Below, piece after piece: positions 7,984 through 14,032 of a stretch of 20,895 nucleotides of DNA. Location of the stretch: NCBI GenBank assembly GCA_900544755.1, contig UQWQ01000031.1:1-20895 (forward strand). The letters run 5' to 3'. The notes under the pieces are model-generated. The model did not search any database. It worked only from the letters and a program-made list of their open reading frames with translations, and was not told where the DNA came from. The translations under genes were made by a program, and so were the position numbers. Position 1 is the first letter of the stretch. Every line of letters begins with the position of its first letter. The stretch comes from an uncultured Collinsella sp. (lineage in GTDB: Bacteria > Actinomycetota > Coriobacteriia > Coriobacteriales > Coriobacteriaceae).

Positions 7984-9373
7984 ACTCCTCGGCATGTGCC
8001 CCATCAAGCTCATAGAACTTGGTGGATGCCGGCAGGAACATCAGGTCGACGTCGCCGATCGGGCCCGAACGGTTCTTGGCCACGACGATACGCGTAACGC
8101 CCTCGTCGGGTCGATCGTCGCGCGAGGCTTCGGCCTCGTCGGCGGAGCGGTCCAAGAACATAACGATATCGGCGTCTTGCTCGATGGAGCCCGATTCACG
8201 AAGGTCGGAAAGCTGCGGGCGCTTGCCGGTACGGGATTCGACCTGACGCGAGAGCTGCGACAGCGCGATGAGCGGGATCTTGAGCTCCTTGGCCATGATC
8301 TTCAGACCACGCGACATCTCGGAGACCTCGACGGTACGGCTCTCGGAGCGGCGTCCCGGCGGAGGACTCACCAGCTGCAGGTAGTCCAGGATGATGATGG
8401 CCTTCTCCTTGTTGTGGAGCATGCGGCGGCTCTTGGCGCGAATCTCGGTCACTGTGGTGCCGGGCGTATCGTCAATCAGAATATCGAGCTTAGACAAGGT
8501 CTGCGTGGCCTCGTTGATATTGGCCCACTGCTCGGGGCTAATGCGGCCCATGCGGAAGTCACTGATCGAGATCATGGCGTAGGCGCAGATCAGACGCTGG
8601 GCAATTTCCTTGCCCGACATCTCCAGCGAGAAGAAGCCGACGGTATAACCAGCGGCGGCAGCGTTGAGCGCCAGATTCAGGGCGAACGACGTCTTACCTA
8701 CAGCAGGACGGGCACCGATAATGATGAGCTGACCCTCGCGAAAACCCATGAGCATGCGGTCGAGCGACGGGAAACCCGTGGGCACGCCCGCAGCCTGGCC
8801 ACCGGCCTGGCACACTTCCTCGGCCTCGTTATAGGCCTCGACCATAAACTCGGTCAGCGTCTTGTAGCTCGACTTGACCTCGCGCGCCGTGACCTTGAGC
8901 AGCTTGCTCTCGGCCAGCTCCACGACCTCCTTGGTGTCGGTAGGGGCGTTATAGGCCAGCGCGTTGATCTCGTTGGTGGCGCCGATCAGCTCGCGCAGCA
9001 TCGAGTCGCGACGGACGATGGCGGCATGGTGCTGCCAGTTCACGAGCGACAGAGTCTGGCCCATCAGCTCCAAAATGTAGGCCTCGCCGCCCACGGCATC
9101 GAGCTTGTTGATGCTTCGCAGGTAATCGATCAGCGAGATGGAGTCGATGGGAATGCGGCTGTTGTACATATCGACCATCGCGGTATAGATGGTCTTATGA
9201 ATGGGCCGGTAGAAGTCATCGGGCTGCAGCTCGACCTGGGCTTCTTCGACCACCTCGGGCGATAGCAGCATGGCGGCCAGTACGTTGGCCTCTGCATCTT
9301 GGTTTTGGGGGAGACCCAACTTGGAGCCGCGGTCCTCGACCGTCAGCCATGTCTCCCTATCGTCATATGCCAT
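7982..9373 (-). CDS. dnaB: Replicative DNA helicase DnaB
   Basis: DnaB is the hexameric 5'-3' helicase that unwinds the replication fork and recruits primase. The N-terminal domain has LPQNQDAEANVLAAMLLSPE and FYRPIHKTIYTAM. The RecA-like motor has GFPSLDRMLMGFREGQLIII, Walker A GARPAVGKTSFALN, FFSLEMSGKEIAQRL, Walker B AIIILDYLQL, ALSQLSRQVESR and DLRESGSIEQDADIV. No intein or insertion is seen. Three in-frame ATGs lie close together (9385, 9379, 9373). Only 9373 has a well-spaced Shine-Dalgarno (GAGGA at 9379-9383, five-base gap), giving 463 residues. In related genomes dnaB usually follows rplI directly; here an IS1595-type element separates them. A TACTAT -10-like box lies upstream, without a clear -35. 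Confidence 0.97.
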   Translation of the reverse strand: MAYDDRETWLTVEDRGSKLGLPQNQDAEANVLAAMLLSPEVVEEAQVELQPDDFYRPIHKTIYTAMVDMYNSRIPIDSISLIDYLRSINKLDAVGGEAYILELMGQTLSLVNWQHHAAIVRRDSMLRELIGATNEINALAYNAPTDTKEVVELAESKLLKVTAREVKSSYKTLTEFMVEAYNEAEEVCQAGGQAAGVPTGFPSLDRMLMGFREGQLIIIGARPAVGKTSFALNLALNAAAAGYTVGFFSLEMSGKEIAQRLICAYAMISISDFRMGRISPEQWANINEATQTLSKLDILIDDTPGTTVTEIRAKSRRMLHNKEKAIIILDYLQLVSPPPGRRSESRTVEVSEMSRGLKIMAKELKIPLIALSQLSRQVESRTGKRPQLSDLRESGSIEQDADIVMFLDRSADEAEASRDDRPDEGVTRIVVAKNRSGPIGDVDLMFLPASTKFYELDGAHAEE

Positions 9374-9478
9374 GAGCATCCTCATTCATATCGCTTGCGA
9401 GCATCCATAGTATCAGCCACAGCTTTAAATCGAGGCGCGCCTTAACAATCATCACCGAACCAAACGGATGAACGGTCC

Positions 9479-9486
9479 CTTATGTG
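9479..9486. repeat. Target-site duplication, left copy (CTTATGTG)
   Basis: The 8-mer CTTATGTG immediately abuts the left inverted repeat and recurs at 11317-11324 immediately after the right one. An 8-bp duplication is the hallmark of IS1595-family insertion. Confidence 0.92.
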
Positions 9487-9510
9487 CGTTGTGTTAGACC
9501 GCTTTGGATA
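9487..9510 (+). repeat. IS1595 left terminal inverted repeat
   Basis: Begins CGTTGTGTTAGACC and ends CTTTGGATA. It matches the reverse complement of 11293-11316 at 23 of 24 positions, differing at base 15 (G against A). Confidence 0.93.
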
Positions 9511-9523
9511 CTGGGACTTTTCC

Positions 9524-9529
9524 TATAAT
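9524..9529 (+). promoter_or_regulatory. Putative -10 box for the passenger gene
   Basis: A perfect TATAAT lies 40 bp upstream of the passenger ATG, inside the element. The -35 is unclear; candidates such as TTTGGA in the terminal repeat give a short 15-bp spacer. The passenger gene therefore probably carries its own promoter. Confidence 0.5.
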
Positions 9530-9569
9530 CTTTCTTGCTTAGATAGCAGGCGAAAGCGAAGGAGCTCCT

Positions 9570-10064
9570 ATGGTCACCAAGGATGATGCGTGTTGGATAA
9601 TCGGCCTTTCCGCAGGTGCGGGCATTGGCGTATACCTTGATGGCGGCTGGGGCATCGATGCGCTTGTCGGGCGTGAGACCAGGGCTCATAACGACATCGA
9701 CCTGTTCGTTCAGCGCGGGGATTACCAAAGGTTCGTGGATCTAATTGCTGATGAGGGGTTTTCCGAGGTGGCTGCATCTTTCACCACCGAAGATCACACG
9801 GTGTGGCAAGACGAGGCGGGGCGCATCGTCGACCTGCATTGCTTCGATTTCGCCGAGAATGGCGATATTCTGTATCAGGGAGATCGTTTTCCCGGGGAGG
9901 TCTTTTCGGGGAGGGGGCGCATCGGCGAGGTGGAGGTGTCGTGCATCGACCCCGAAAGCCAGCTGTTGTTTCACTTGGGCTATCAGCATGACGAGCACGA
10001 CGCCCACGATGTCATGCTCCTATGCCGTGAGTACGGTTTCGACGTTCCCGAAGAATATCGCTAG
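9570..10064 (+). CDS. lnu: Lincosamide nucleotidyltransferase-like protein (Lnu(C)/LinB type)
   Basis: 164 residues. The nucleotidyltransferase core is plain: YLDGGWGIDALVGRETRAHN followed by DIDLFV supplies the GG-W and D-x-D catalytic pattern. EDHTVWQDEAGRIVDLHCFD supplies the likely third acidic residue, and HLGYQHDEHDAHDVMLL closes the domain. This layout and length are those of small antibiotic nucleotidyltransferases, notably Lnu(C), which adenylates lincomycin and clindamycin. An ANT(2'')-like aminoglycoside activity cannot be ruled out. ATG 9570 follows AAGGAG by five bases. The gene lies inside the IS1595-type element, convergent with the transposase, and appears intact, with all core residues kept. 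The family is clear; the drug specificity is inferred. Confidence 0.8.
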   Translation: MVTKDDACWIIGLSAGAGIGVYLDGGWGIDALVGRETRAHNDIDLFVQRGDYQRFVDLIADEGFSEVAASFTTEDHTVWQDEAGRIVDLHCFDFAENGDILYQGDRFPGEVFSGRGRIGEVEVSCIDPESQLLFHLGYQHDEHDAHDVMLLCREYGFDVPEEYR

Positions 10065-10135
10065 CTGTTGCTATTTGCATCGGGGCACGACTTCAGCGCT
10101 TGCCGCAGATGCGCTGCGCCAGACCGCCCTGGACA

Positions 10136-11218
10136 TCACGCCACGCCGTATATGGCCCTCCGCGCACGCGAGTCCCATTTCGCCTGCTTGATCCAGTACT
10201 CGTAGAACGGATAGGGGGTCACCTTGTACTGGCGCCAGGTCTTCTCGTACGTGCCGCGGGCTGCCTGCCTCACTATGAGCTCGGCGAGCTCGTCCGCGCT
10301 CCTGCGGACCTTGAAGCACCATGTCCACTTGAACCAGGCGAGGTAGTTCTCGAGGCGTCTCGTGGAGACACCCCGGAACCTGCCGATGAAGTGCCTCATC
10401 TGGGAGTGGAGGCTGTTCACCCTGTTGATGGCGTGCTCCTCCCTCTTGCTGGCGATGTGCGCGCCGACGCCGAGGGCGGGCAGGACGCGGCGGTACACGT
10501 GCGCACGGTCCGTCGAGATTATCGCGCCGACCGCGAGCTTGTCGGCGAGCAGCTCCCTGGCTGCCGCCTCGTCGAGGCCGCCCCTCCCCGCGATCTCGTA
10601 GAAGATGTCGCCGGCGTCGTTGATGCCGGTGAGCACGCATATCTTCTCGTGCCCGTCGGTTCCCTGCGACCTTGTGCGGGGCTTCCTGGGCATGCCGGAC
10701 TCCGACCTGGAGCGGTTTCCCTTGAAGCTCTCCCTGAAGAAGCACTCGTCGAGCTCGGCCCCGCCGCCGGCCTCCACGCGGAAGGCGGGCATGCGCTTGG
10801 CCATGGCCTCGAGCAGCCTGTGGCGCATGAAGAACGCCGTCTTGAGGCACACGCCGCACTTTTCCGCCGACTCGCGCAGCGGGAGCATGTCCACGTGGCA
10901 CTCCGCGAACCTCATCCAGGCCGACCTGTCGAGCTTGGTGGTGGAGAAGATGCGCATGGTGGCGTCGGTGAAGGTCCTGGCGCACCCTCGGCAGAGGAAC
11001 CGCTGACGGCCGCTCCCGTCTCGCCCCCTCTTCACGTAATGCGGGGAGCCGCACCAGGGGCAGGCTCTGTCGGGATCGTCTTCCGCCCCCTCGCTTGCCG
11101 CGAGTTCGAAAAGCTCCGCGTCTATCAGCGCCTTGAGCGATCTCAGGGCCCTGCTCTTCTCGGCAGCCGTCATCTGCGGGAGGAACTGCCTCGTCAGCTG
11201 GGTGAGCACGTCTTCCAT
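10136..11218 (-). CDS. IS1595-family (ISXO2-like) DDE transposase
   Basis: 360 residues from ATG 11218. An N-terminal zinc ribbon (CPWCGSPHYVKRG then FLCRGC) is followed by a helix-turn-helix-like region (LPLRESAEKCGVCLKTAFFMRHRLLEAM). The catalytic domain has the first Asp in GAELDECFF, the second in ISTDRAHVY, and the C-terminal signature HAINRVNSLHSQMRHFIGRF continuing to RGVSTRRLENYLAWFKW. This is the ISXO2-like arrangement. The frame is open to a TTG at 11299 inside the terminal repeat. I chose ATG 11218 because GGAGG (11224-11228) lies five bases upstream; ATG 11230 is a weaker alternative. The gene appears intact and looks more GC-rich than its surroundings. Frames on both strands overlapping it are shadows. 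Confidence 0.95.
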   Translation of the reverse strand: MEDVLTQLTRQFLPQMTAAEKSRALRSLKALIDAELFELAASEGAEDDPDRACPWCGSPHYVKRGRDGSGRQRFLCRGCARTFTDATMRIFSTTKLDRSAWMRFAECHVDMLPLRESAEKCGVCLKTAFFMRHRLLEAMAKRMPAFRVEAGGGAELDECFFRESFKGNRSRSESGMPRKPRTRSQGTDGHEKICVLTGINDAGDIFYEIAGRGGLDEAAARELLADKLAVGAIISTDRAHVYRRVLPALGVGAHIASKREEHAINRVNSLHSQMRHFIGRFRGVSTRRLENYLAWFKWTWCFKVRRSADELAELIVRQAARGTYEKTWRQYKVTPYPFYEYWIKQAKWDSRARRAIYGVA

Positions 11219-11292
11219 TGCAACCTCCATCTCTCCTGATGATGGAATTGTCGCAACCGGGGCCCCGTCGCGTGTACTGCGTGCAGGACACT

Positions 11293-11316
11293 TATCCAAA
11301 GTGGTCTAACACAACG
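11293..11316 (-). repeat. IS1595 right terminal inverted repeat
   Basis: Reverse complement of the left end at 23 of 24 positions. It lies about 75 bp upstream of the chosen transposase start, so it may overlap the transposase promoter. Confidence 0.93.
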
Positions 11317-11324
11317 CTTATGTG
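11317..11324. repeat. Target-site duplication, right copy (CTTATGTG)
   Basis: Exact copy of 9479-9486. Removing the element and one copy gives the target GTCCC-TTATGT-GGGAC, a small palindrome centred on the insertion site. Confidence 0.92.
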
Positions 11325-11364
11325 GGACTGCATCTCAATGTATGACGTGACACCCACTCAGCGC

Positions 11365-11403
11365 AAAAAATAAAAGGGCGCCCCGGTCTCTCAGAGCGCC
11401 CTT
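11365..11403 (-). terminator. Rho-independent terminator after rplI
   Basis: The minus strand reads AAGGGCGC, a 14-nt loop, GCGCCCTT and then TTATTTTTT. It ends the rpsF-ssb-rpsR-rplI transcript before the IS1595 element and dnaB, so dnaB is expected to have its own promoter. Confidence 0.93.
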
Positions 11404-11435
11404 CTTAGAACAAGATTGTTGCGTTGCAGCAAATG

Positions 11436-11975
11436 CTACTCGGCAGCAGCCTCGGTCTCGACCTCGGCGGTCTCGGCCTCGGCGACCTCAGCGGCCTCCT
11501 CGACCTCAGCATCGGCAGCGAGCTCCTCGGCGGTAACGCCGACGAGAACGACAACCTCGGCCTTGATCTCGCGGTACAGCGAGATGGCAACGGTGTGGGC
11601 ACCGGCAACCTTGATGGGCTTGCCGAGCTCGACGCGCTTGCGGTCGATGTCCATACCGAGCTGATCCTTGATGGCGTCAGCGATCATAGCGGCGGTAACG
11701 GAGCCAAAGAGGATGCCCTCGTCGCCGACCTTGACGTCAACGGTGACCGTCTTGCCCTCGAAGGCAGCCTTGGTCTCGTTGGCGGTAGCCAGACGGACGG
11801 CCTCGCGCTTGGCGATGTTGTTGCGACGCTCGTCAAGCTGCTTGAGGTTGCCCTTGGTGGCGGCAACAGCGAGCTTCTTGGGGAACAGGAAGTTCTCAGC
11901 GTAACCCTGAGCGACCTCTACGACGTCACCCTCGCCGCCCTTGCCCTTGATCTCATCGAGAAGAATAACCTTCAT
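11436..11975 (-). CDS. rplI: Ribosomal protein bL9 with acidic C-terminal extension
   Basis: 179 residues. The N-terminal domain MKVILLDEIKGKGGEGDVVE and GYAENFLFPKKLA is diagnostic for bL9, which binds 23S rRNA near the L1 stalk. A long connecting helix and C-terminal domain follow (LFGSVTAAMIADAIKDQLGM, VELGKPIKVAGAHTVAI). Typical bL9 ends near residue 148. Here about 30 further residues, almost all Ala, Glu, Val, Thr and Asp, form an acidic low-complexity tail. It is the last gene of the rpsF operon, 15 bp after rpsR. Confidence 0.97.
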   Translation of the reverse strand: MKVILLDEIKGKGGEGDVVEVAQGYAENFLFPKKLAVAATKGNLKQLDERRNNIAKREAVRLATANETKAAFEGKTVTVDVKVGDEGILFGSVTAAMIADAIKDQLGMDIDRKRVELGKPIKVAGAHTVAISLYREIKAEVVVLVGVTAEELAADAEVEEAAEVAEAETAEVETEAAAE

Positions 11976-11990
11976 GATGCGTCTCCCTTC

Positions 11991-12257
11991 TTAGCCGCGG
12001 TCGCGGTTGCCACGAGAGGAAACCACGGGGACGGTGTACGGCAGGAGAGCCATCTCGCGGGCGCGCTTGATGGCGTTGGCGATGTCATGCTGATGCTGCG
12101 TGCAAGCGCCAGTGACGCGACGGGGCTTGATCTTGCCACGGTCGGTCATGTACTTACGGAGAAGCTGAGTGTCCTTATAGTCGATGAACTCAGTGTTCTC
12201 CTTGCAGAACTGGCAGTACTTACGACGCGGCTGACGTGCAGAAAAATCATTAGCCAT
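11991..12257 (-). CDS. rpsR: Ribosomal protein bS18
   Basis: 88 residues from ATG 12257: MANDFSARQPRRKYCQFCKE, then IDYKDTQLLRKYMTDRGKIK and RVTGACTQHQHDIANAIKRA, the usual S18 core. CxxC at positions 15 and 18, with Cys and His in GACTQHQH, suggests the zinc-binding form of the protein. S18 pairs with S6 on the small-subunit platform. The frame stays open to 12308, but the extra 17 residues are not family-like. AAAGG about ten bases upstream supports the chosen start. Confidence 0.97.
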   Translation of the reverse strand: MANDFSARQPRRKYCQFCKENTEFIDYKDTQLLRKYMTDRGKIKPRRVTGACTQHQHDIANAIKRAREMALLPYTVPVVSSRGNRDRG

Positions 12258-12329
12258 GTCAAAATACCTTTCGTTTGGCAACTTCGGCGAACCGAAGCCG
12301 CCTCTCACTCAAAAATAGGTGAACAACCC

Positions 12330-12782
12330 TTAGAACGGGATGTCCTCATCGTAGACGTCGACCGCGGGCGGCGTGGCCACCGGTGCGGCAGGACGTGCTG
12401 CGGGCGCGGGAGCTGCGGGGGCGTAACCGCCCTGATCGTAGCCACCCTGGCCACCACGGGAGCTCATAAACTCGATCTCATCGACGATGACCTCAAGCTT
12501 GCTCCGGCGCTGGCCGTCGCGCTCCCAAGAGCTGTAGCGCAGCTTGCCCTCGATCGCGACCTTGTTTCCCTTTGCCAGGAAACGGCTCACGGCCTCGGCG
12601 CGGGTGCCGAACATAGTGCAGTCGACAAAGTTGGGATAGTCCTCCCACTCGCCAGTCTGCGCGTTGCGGCGACGATCGTTCACGGCGACGCCAAAGGACA
12701 GAACCTGGGTTCCGCCGGCGGTGGCGCGCAGCTCGGGATCGCGGGTGAGGTTACCGGTGATGTTCACTCGATTGATGCTCAT
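12330..12782 (-). CDS. ssb: Single-stranded DNA-binding protein
   Basis: 150 residues. The OB-fold is clear in MSINRVNITGNLTRDPELRA, VAVNDRRRNAQTGEWEDYPN, FVDCTMFGTRAEAV and KGNKVAIEGKLRYSSWERDG. A Gly/Pro/Ala-rich linker (about 108-142) leads to the acidic tip DEDIPF, which recruits replication and repair partners. The gene lies between rpsF and rpsR, as in many bacteria, so it is co-expressed with ribosomal proteins. Confidence 0.97.
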   Translation of the reverse strand: MSINRVNITGNLTRDPELRATAGGTQVLSFGVAVNDRRRNAQTGEWEDYPNFVDCTMFGTRAEAVSRFLAKGNKVAIEGKLRYSSWERDGQRRSKLEVIVDEIEFMSSRGGQGGYDQGGYAPAAPAPAARPAAPVATPPAVDVYDEDIPF

Positions 12783-12830
12783 AACTCACTACTTCCTCTT
12801 GGGGCACAAGCCCAGTCCAAAACGACAGTC

Positions 12831-13124
12831 TTACTCCTGGTCGTCGCGACGGACGATCATGTGGCGGACCACAGCGTCGGTGATGCGCAGGACGCGATCA
12901 AGCTCGGCGATCTGGGTAGGATCTGCGTGGAAGTTGATGAGGGTGTAGTCACCATCGGTGAGGTCGTTGATCTCGTAGGCGAGCTTGCGCTTGCCCCACT
13001 CGTCAACGGAGTCGACCTTGCCAGCGCCCTCAGCGATCGTAGTATCGATACGCTTCATAACAGCGAGACGAGTCTCGGGGTCGAGCGACGGGTCAACAAA
13101 GAACAGCAGTTCATAAGCCTTCAT
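12831..13124 (-). CDS. rpsF: Ribosomal protein bS6
   Basis: 97 residues from ATG 13124: MKAYELLFFVDPSLDPETR, WGKRKLAYEINDLTDGDYTL and VLRITDAVVRHMIVRRDD. This is the ferredoxin-like bS6 fold that binds S18 and 16S rRNA. Seven upstream in-frame residues from 13145 are excluded because GGAGG lies about seven bases before ATG 13124. It is the first gene of the rpsF-ssb-rpsR-rplI operon, with promoter and leader hairpin upstream. Confidence 0.97.
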   Translation of the reverse strand: MKAYELLFFVDPSLDPETRLAVMKRIDTTIAEGAGKVDSVDEWGKRKLAYEINDLTDGDYTLINFHADPTQIAELDRVLRITDAVVRHMIVRRDDQE

Positions 13125-13150
13125 ATTGTCACCTCCTCTGGGCAAATGTG

Positions 13151-13179
13151 GCTTCAGGTCGTGAAGGTGCGCCTGAAGC
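13151..13179 (-). promoter_or_regulatory. rpsF leader hairpin, putative S6:S18 autoregulatory element
   Basis: In the minus-strand leader, GCTTCAGG and CCTGAAGC form an 8-bp perfect stem around the loop CGCACCTTCACGA, 27 bases upstream of the rpsF start. The described S6:S18 leader motif is a short stem with a C-rich loop that imitates the S18 site on 16S rRNA and lets excess S6:S18 repress the operon. Position and loop fit that idea, but the match is by eye. Confidence 0.55.
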
Positions 13180-13195
13180 AGGAAAAGACTTGGTA

Positions 13196-13224
13196 ATAAT
13201 ATCTTTCAACCTCCTAGGCTGCAA
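13196..13224 (-). promoter_or_regulatory. rpsF operon promoter
   Basis: Minus-strand TTGCAG, 17 bp, TATTAT, about 70 bp upstream of the rpsF start. Spacing is ideal, with four of six -35 bases and five of six -10 bases at consensus. Transcription from it would include the S6:S18-like hairpin. Confidence 0.75.
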
Positions 13225-13574
13225 GAATATGCAGCTACAACCTCATGACCTCCACATATGCCCATACTCACACGGCATTTCATGCGTCTTCCAACCAAAT
13301 GCTGACCAAATGCTTGACGGAACTGTGGACAAGATACGGCGCCACGGGGACAAACCAAATCAAACTGCAGGTCAGCCATTGCAAGGCTGTGGTCGCAAAA
13401 TGCATACCAGTGGCTCACAACACCGTTCAAATATTTTTAAAATTGCTGCCACGTCGTCTATAAATACCTATTTTGAACAATTTGTTGTATGCAGCCATGC
13501 TGGTCATAGCCCGTTTTTGACCTTCTCGATCCCGTCACGAAGCCAAGCGATTCAAAAAATGCCAAGTTTTCTGT
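13225..13574. other. Intergenic stretch with no recognisable gene
   Basis: Between the divergent rpsF and tRNA-Ser promoters. Short open frames here have no family resemblance, and one continues through the tRNA. A single TTGTCCACA (13324-13332, minus strand) matches an actinobacterial DnaA box, but it stands alone. Base composition is more AT-rich towards the tRNA side. Confidence 0.6.
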
Positions 13575-13602
13575 TTGCACTTTGCGATTCCTCGTGTATA
13601 CT
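13575..13602 (+). promoter_or_regulatory. tRNA-Ser promoter
   Basis: TTGCAC, 16 bp, TATACT (or TTTGCA with 17 bp). The predicted transcription start falls about 10 bases before the mature tRNA 5' end. Confidence 0.7.
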
Positions 13603-13618
13603 GACTTTCGCATTTAAC

Positions 13619-13709
13619 GGAGAGTTGTCCGAGTGGCCGAAGGAGCACGATTGGAAATCGTGTAGGCGTCAAAAGCGTCTCCAGGGTTCAAATCCCTGAC
13701 TCTCCGCCA
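13619..13709 (+). tRNA. tRNA-Ser(GGA)
   Basis: A class II tRNA of 91 nt with CCA encoded. The acceptor stem GGAGAGT pairs with ACTCTCC, followed by G and CCA. The anticodon arm CACGATT-GGA-AATCGTG gives anticodon GGA, which reads TCC and TCT. A long variable arm follows (TAGGCGTCAAAAGCGTCT). The T arm is CAGGGTTCAAATCCCTG. It has its own promoter and terminator. Confidence 0.97.
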
Positions 13710-13718
13710 GTTAATTCC

Positions 13719-13748
13719 AAAGCAGGCCTTTGAGCCTGCTTTGTTTTT
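13719..13748 (+). terminator. Terminator after tRNA-Ser(GGA)
   Basis: AAAGCAGGC, loop CTTTGA, GCCTGCTTT, then GTTTTT. A strong rho-independent terminator 10 bases after the CCA end. Confidence 0.9.
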
Positions 13749-13757
13749 ACCCCACGC

Positions 13758-13848
13758 GGAGGGGTGGCAGAGTGGTTGAATGCGGCGGTCTCGAAAACCG
13801 TTTGGCCTGTATAAGGTCACGAGGGTTCGAATCCCTCCTCCTCCGCCA
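13758..13848 (+). tRNA. tRNA-Ser(CGA)
   Basis: A class II tRNA of 91 nt with CCA encoded. The acceptor stem GGAGGGG pairs with CTCCTCC with one G-T pair. The anticodon arm GCGGT-CTCGAAA-ACCG(T) gives anticodon CGA, reading TCG. The long variable arm is followed by T arm GAGGGTTCGAATCCCTC. It lies 9 bp beyond the first tRNA's terminator, with no clear separate promoter seen, so it may depend on read-through. Part of its 3' end is repeated inverted at 13912-13931. Confidence 0.96.
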
Positions 13849-13860
13849 TTAGATGGTATG

Positions 13861-13890
13861 AGCCCCAGCAATGGGGCTTTTTTCTTTTTT
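13861..13890 (+). terminator. Terminator after tRNA-Ser(CGA)
   Basis: AGCCCC, loop AGCAAT, GGGGCT, then TTTTTCTTTTTT. It sits 12 bases past the tRNA CCA end. Confidence 0.9.
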
Positions 13891-13911
13891 GGGCACATTT
13901 CAATAACGCGC

Positions 13912-13931
13912 AGGAGGAGGGATTCGAACCC
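13912..13931 (-). repeat. Inverted 20-nt copy of the tRNA-Ser(CGA) 3' end
   Basis: The minus strand here is identical to tRNA bases 13823-13842: the T arm and most of the acceptor 3' strand. No anticodon arm, variable arm or 5' half can be folded around it, so it is not a tRNA gene. It lies 13 bp outside the palindrome-bounded nuclease unit. Confidence 0.8.
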
Positions 13932-13943
13932 GCCCTTCCCTCA

Positions 13944-14022
13944 AAAACATGTACATCACCCTCCAAAAACGACATTTTTCGACATCTTTGAAGGCTGGCG
14001 TACATGTTTGGATTGAGCTCAC
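13944..14022 (+). repeat. 79-bp inverted repeat, copy L, internally palindromic
   Basis: Matches the reverse complement of 15133-15211 at 75 of 79 positions. Within it, arms 13945-13967 and 13987-14009 form a 23-bp palindrome with four mismatched pairs, around a 19-nt centre containing CGACAT twice. The inner 13 bases (GGATTGAGCTCAC) lie outside the palindrome and face the gene. As RNA on the minus strand it would form a large hairpin ending in TTTTTG, so it could also terminate the nuclease-gene transcript. Confidence 0.92.
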
Positions 14023-14032
14023 GGGAGTGGCA

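Larger units (their letters stand above)
9487..11316. mobile_element. Complete IS1595-type element carrying a nucleotidyltransferase gene (1830 bp)
   Basis: The element has 24-bp terminal inverted repeats (9487-9510 and 11293-11316, one mismatch), an exact 8-bp flanking duplication, a full-length IS1595-type transposase on the minus strand, and a convergent passenger gene on the plus strand. Everything needed for movement appears intact. From memory, the streptococcal element MTnSag1/ISSag10 has the same design, an IS1595-type transposase with lnu(C). This looks like a relative adapted to a high-GC host. The sharp boundaries and nearly identical ends suggest a recent insertion. It lies between the rplI terminator and dnaB. 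Confidence 0.93.

Noticed and set aside
10065..10135. Possible transfer origin between the passenger gene and the transposase, as reported for MTnSag1
   Set aside because: No inverted repeat or nick-site-like motif was recognisable in this 71-bp gap.
10071..11291. 406-residue minus-strand and 379-residue plus-strand frames over the transposase
   Set aside because: The minus frame is Arg/Gly-rich out-of-frame translation of the transposase gene, and the plus frame is antisense. Only the 10136-11218 frame has the zinc ribbon and catalytic residues.
13324..13332. DnaA box-like TTGTCCACA on the minus strand, possible origin
   Set aside because: Only one box was found, with no cluster, no AT-rich unwinding element and no dnaA or dnaN nearby.
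13206..13699. Small open frames between rpsF and the tRNA genes
   Set aside because: They run through promoters or the tRNA, lack ribosome binding sites and have unusual composition.
13817..14016. Small open frames crossing tRNA-Ser(CGA) and repeat L
   Set aside because: They arise from tRNA and palindrome sequence; similar peptides appear at repeat R because the DNA is repeated.
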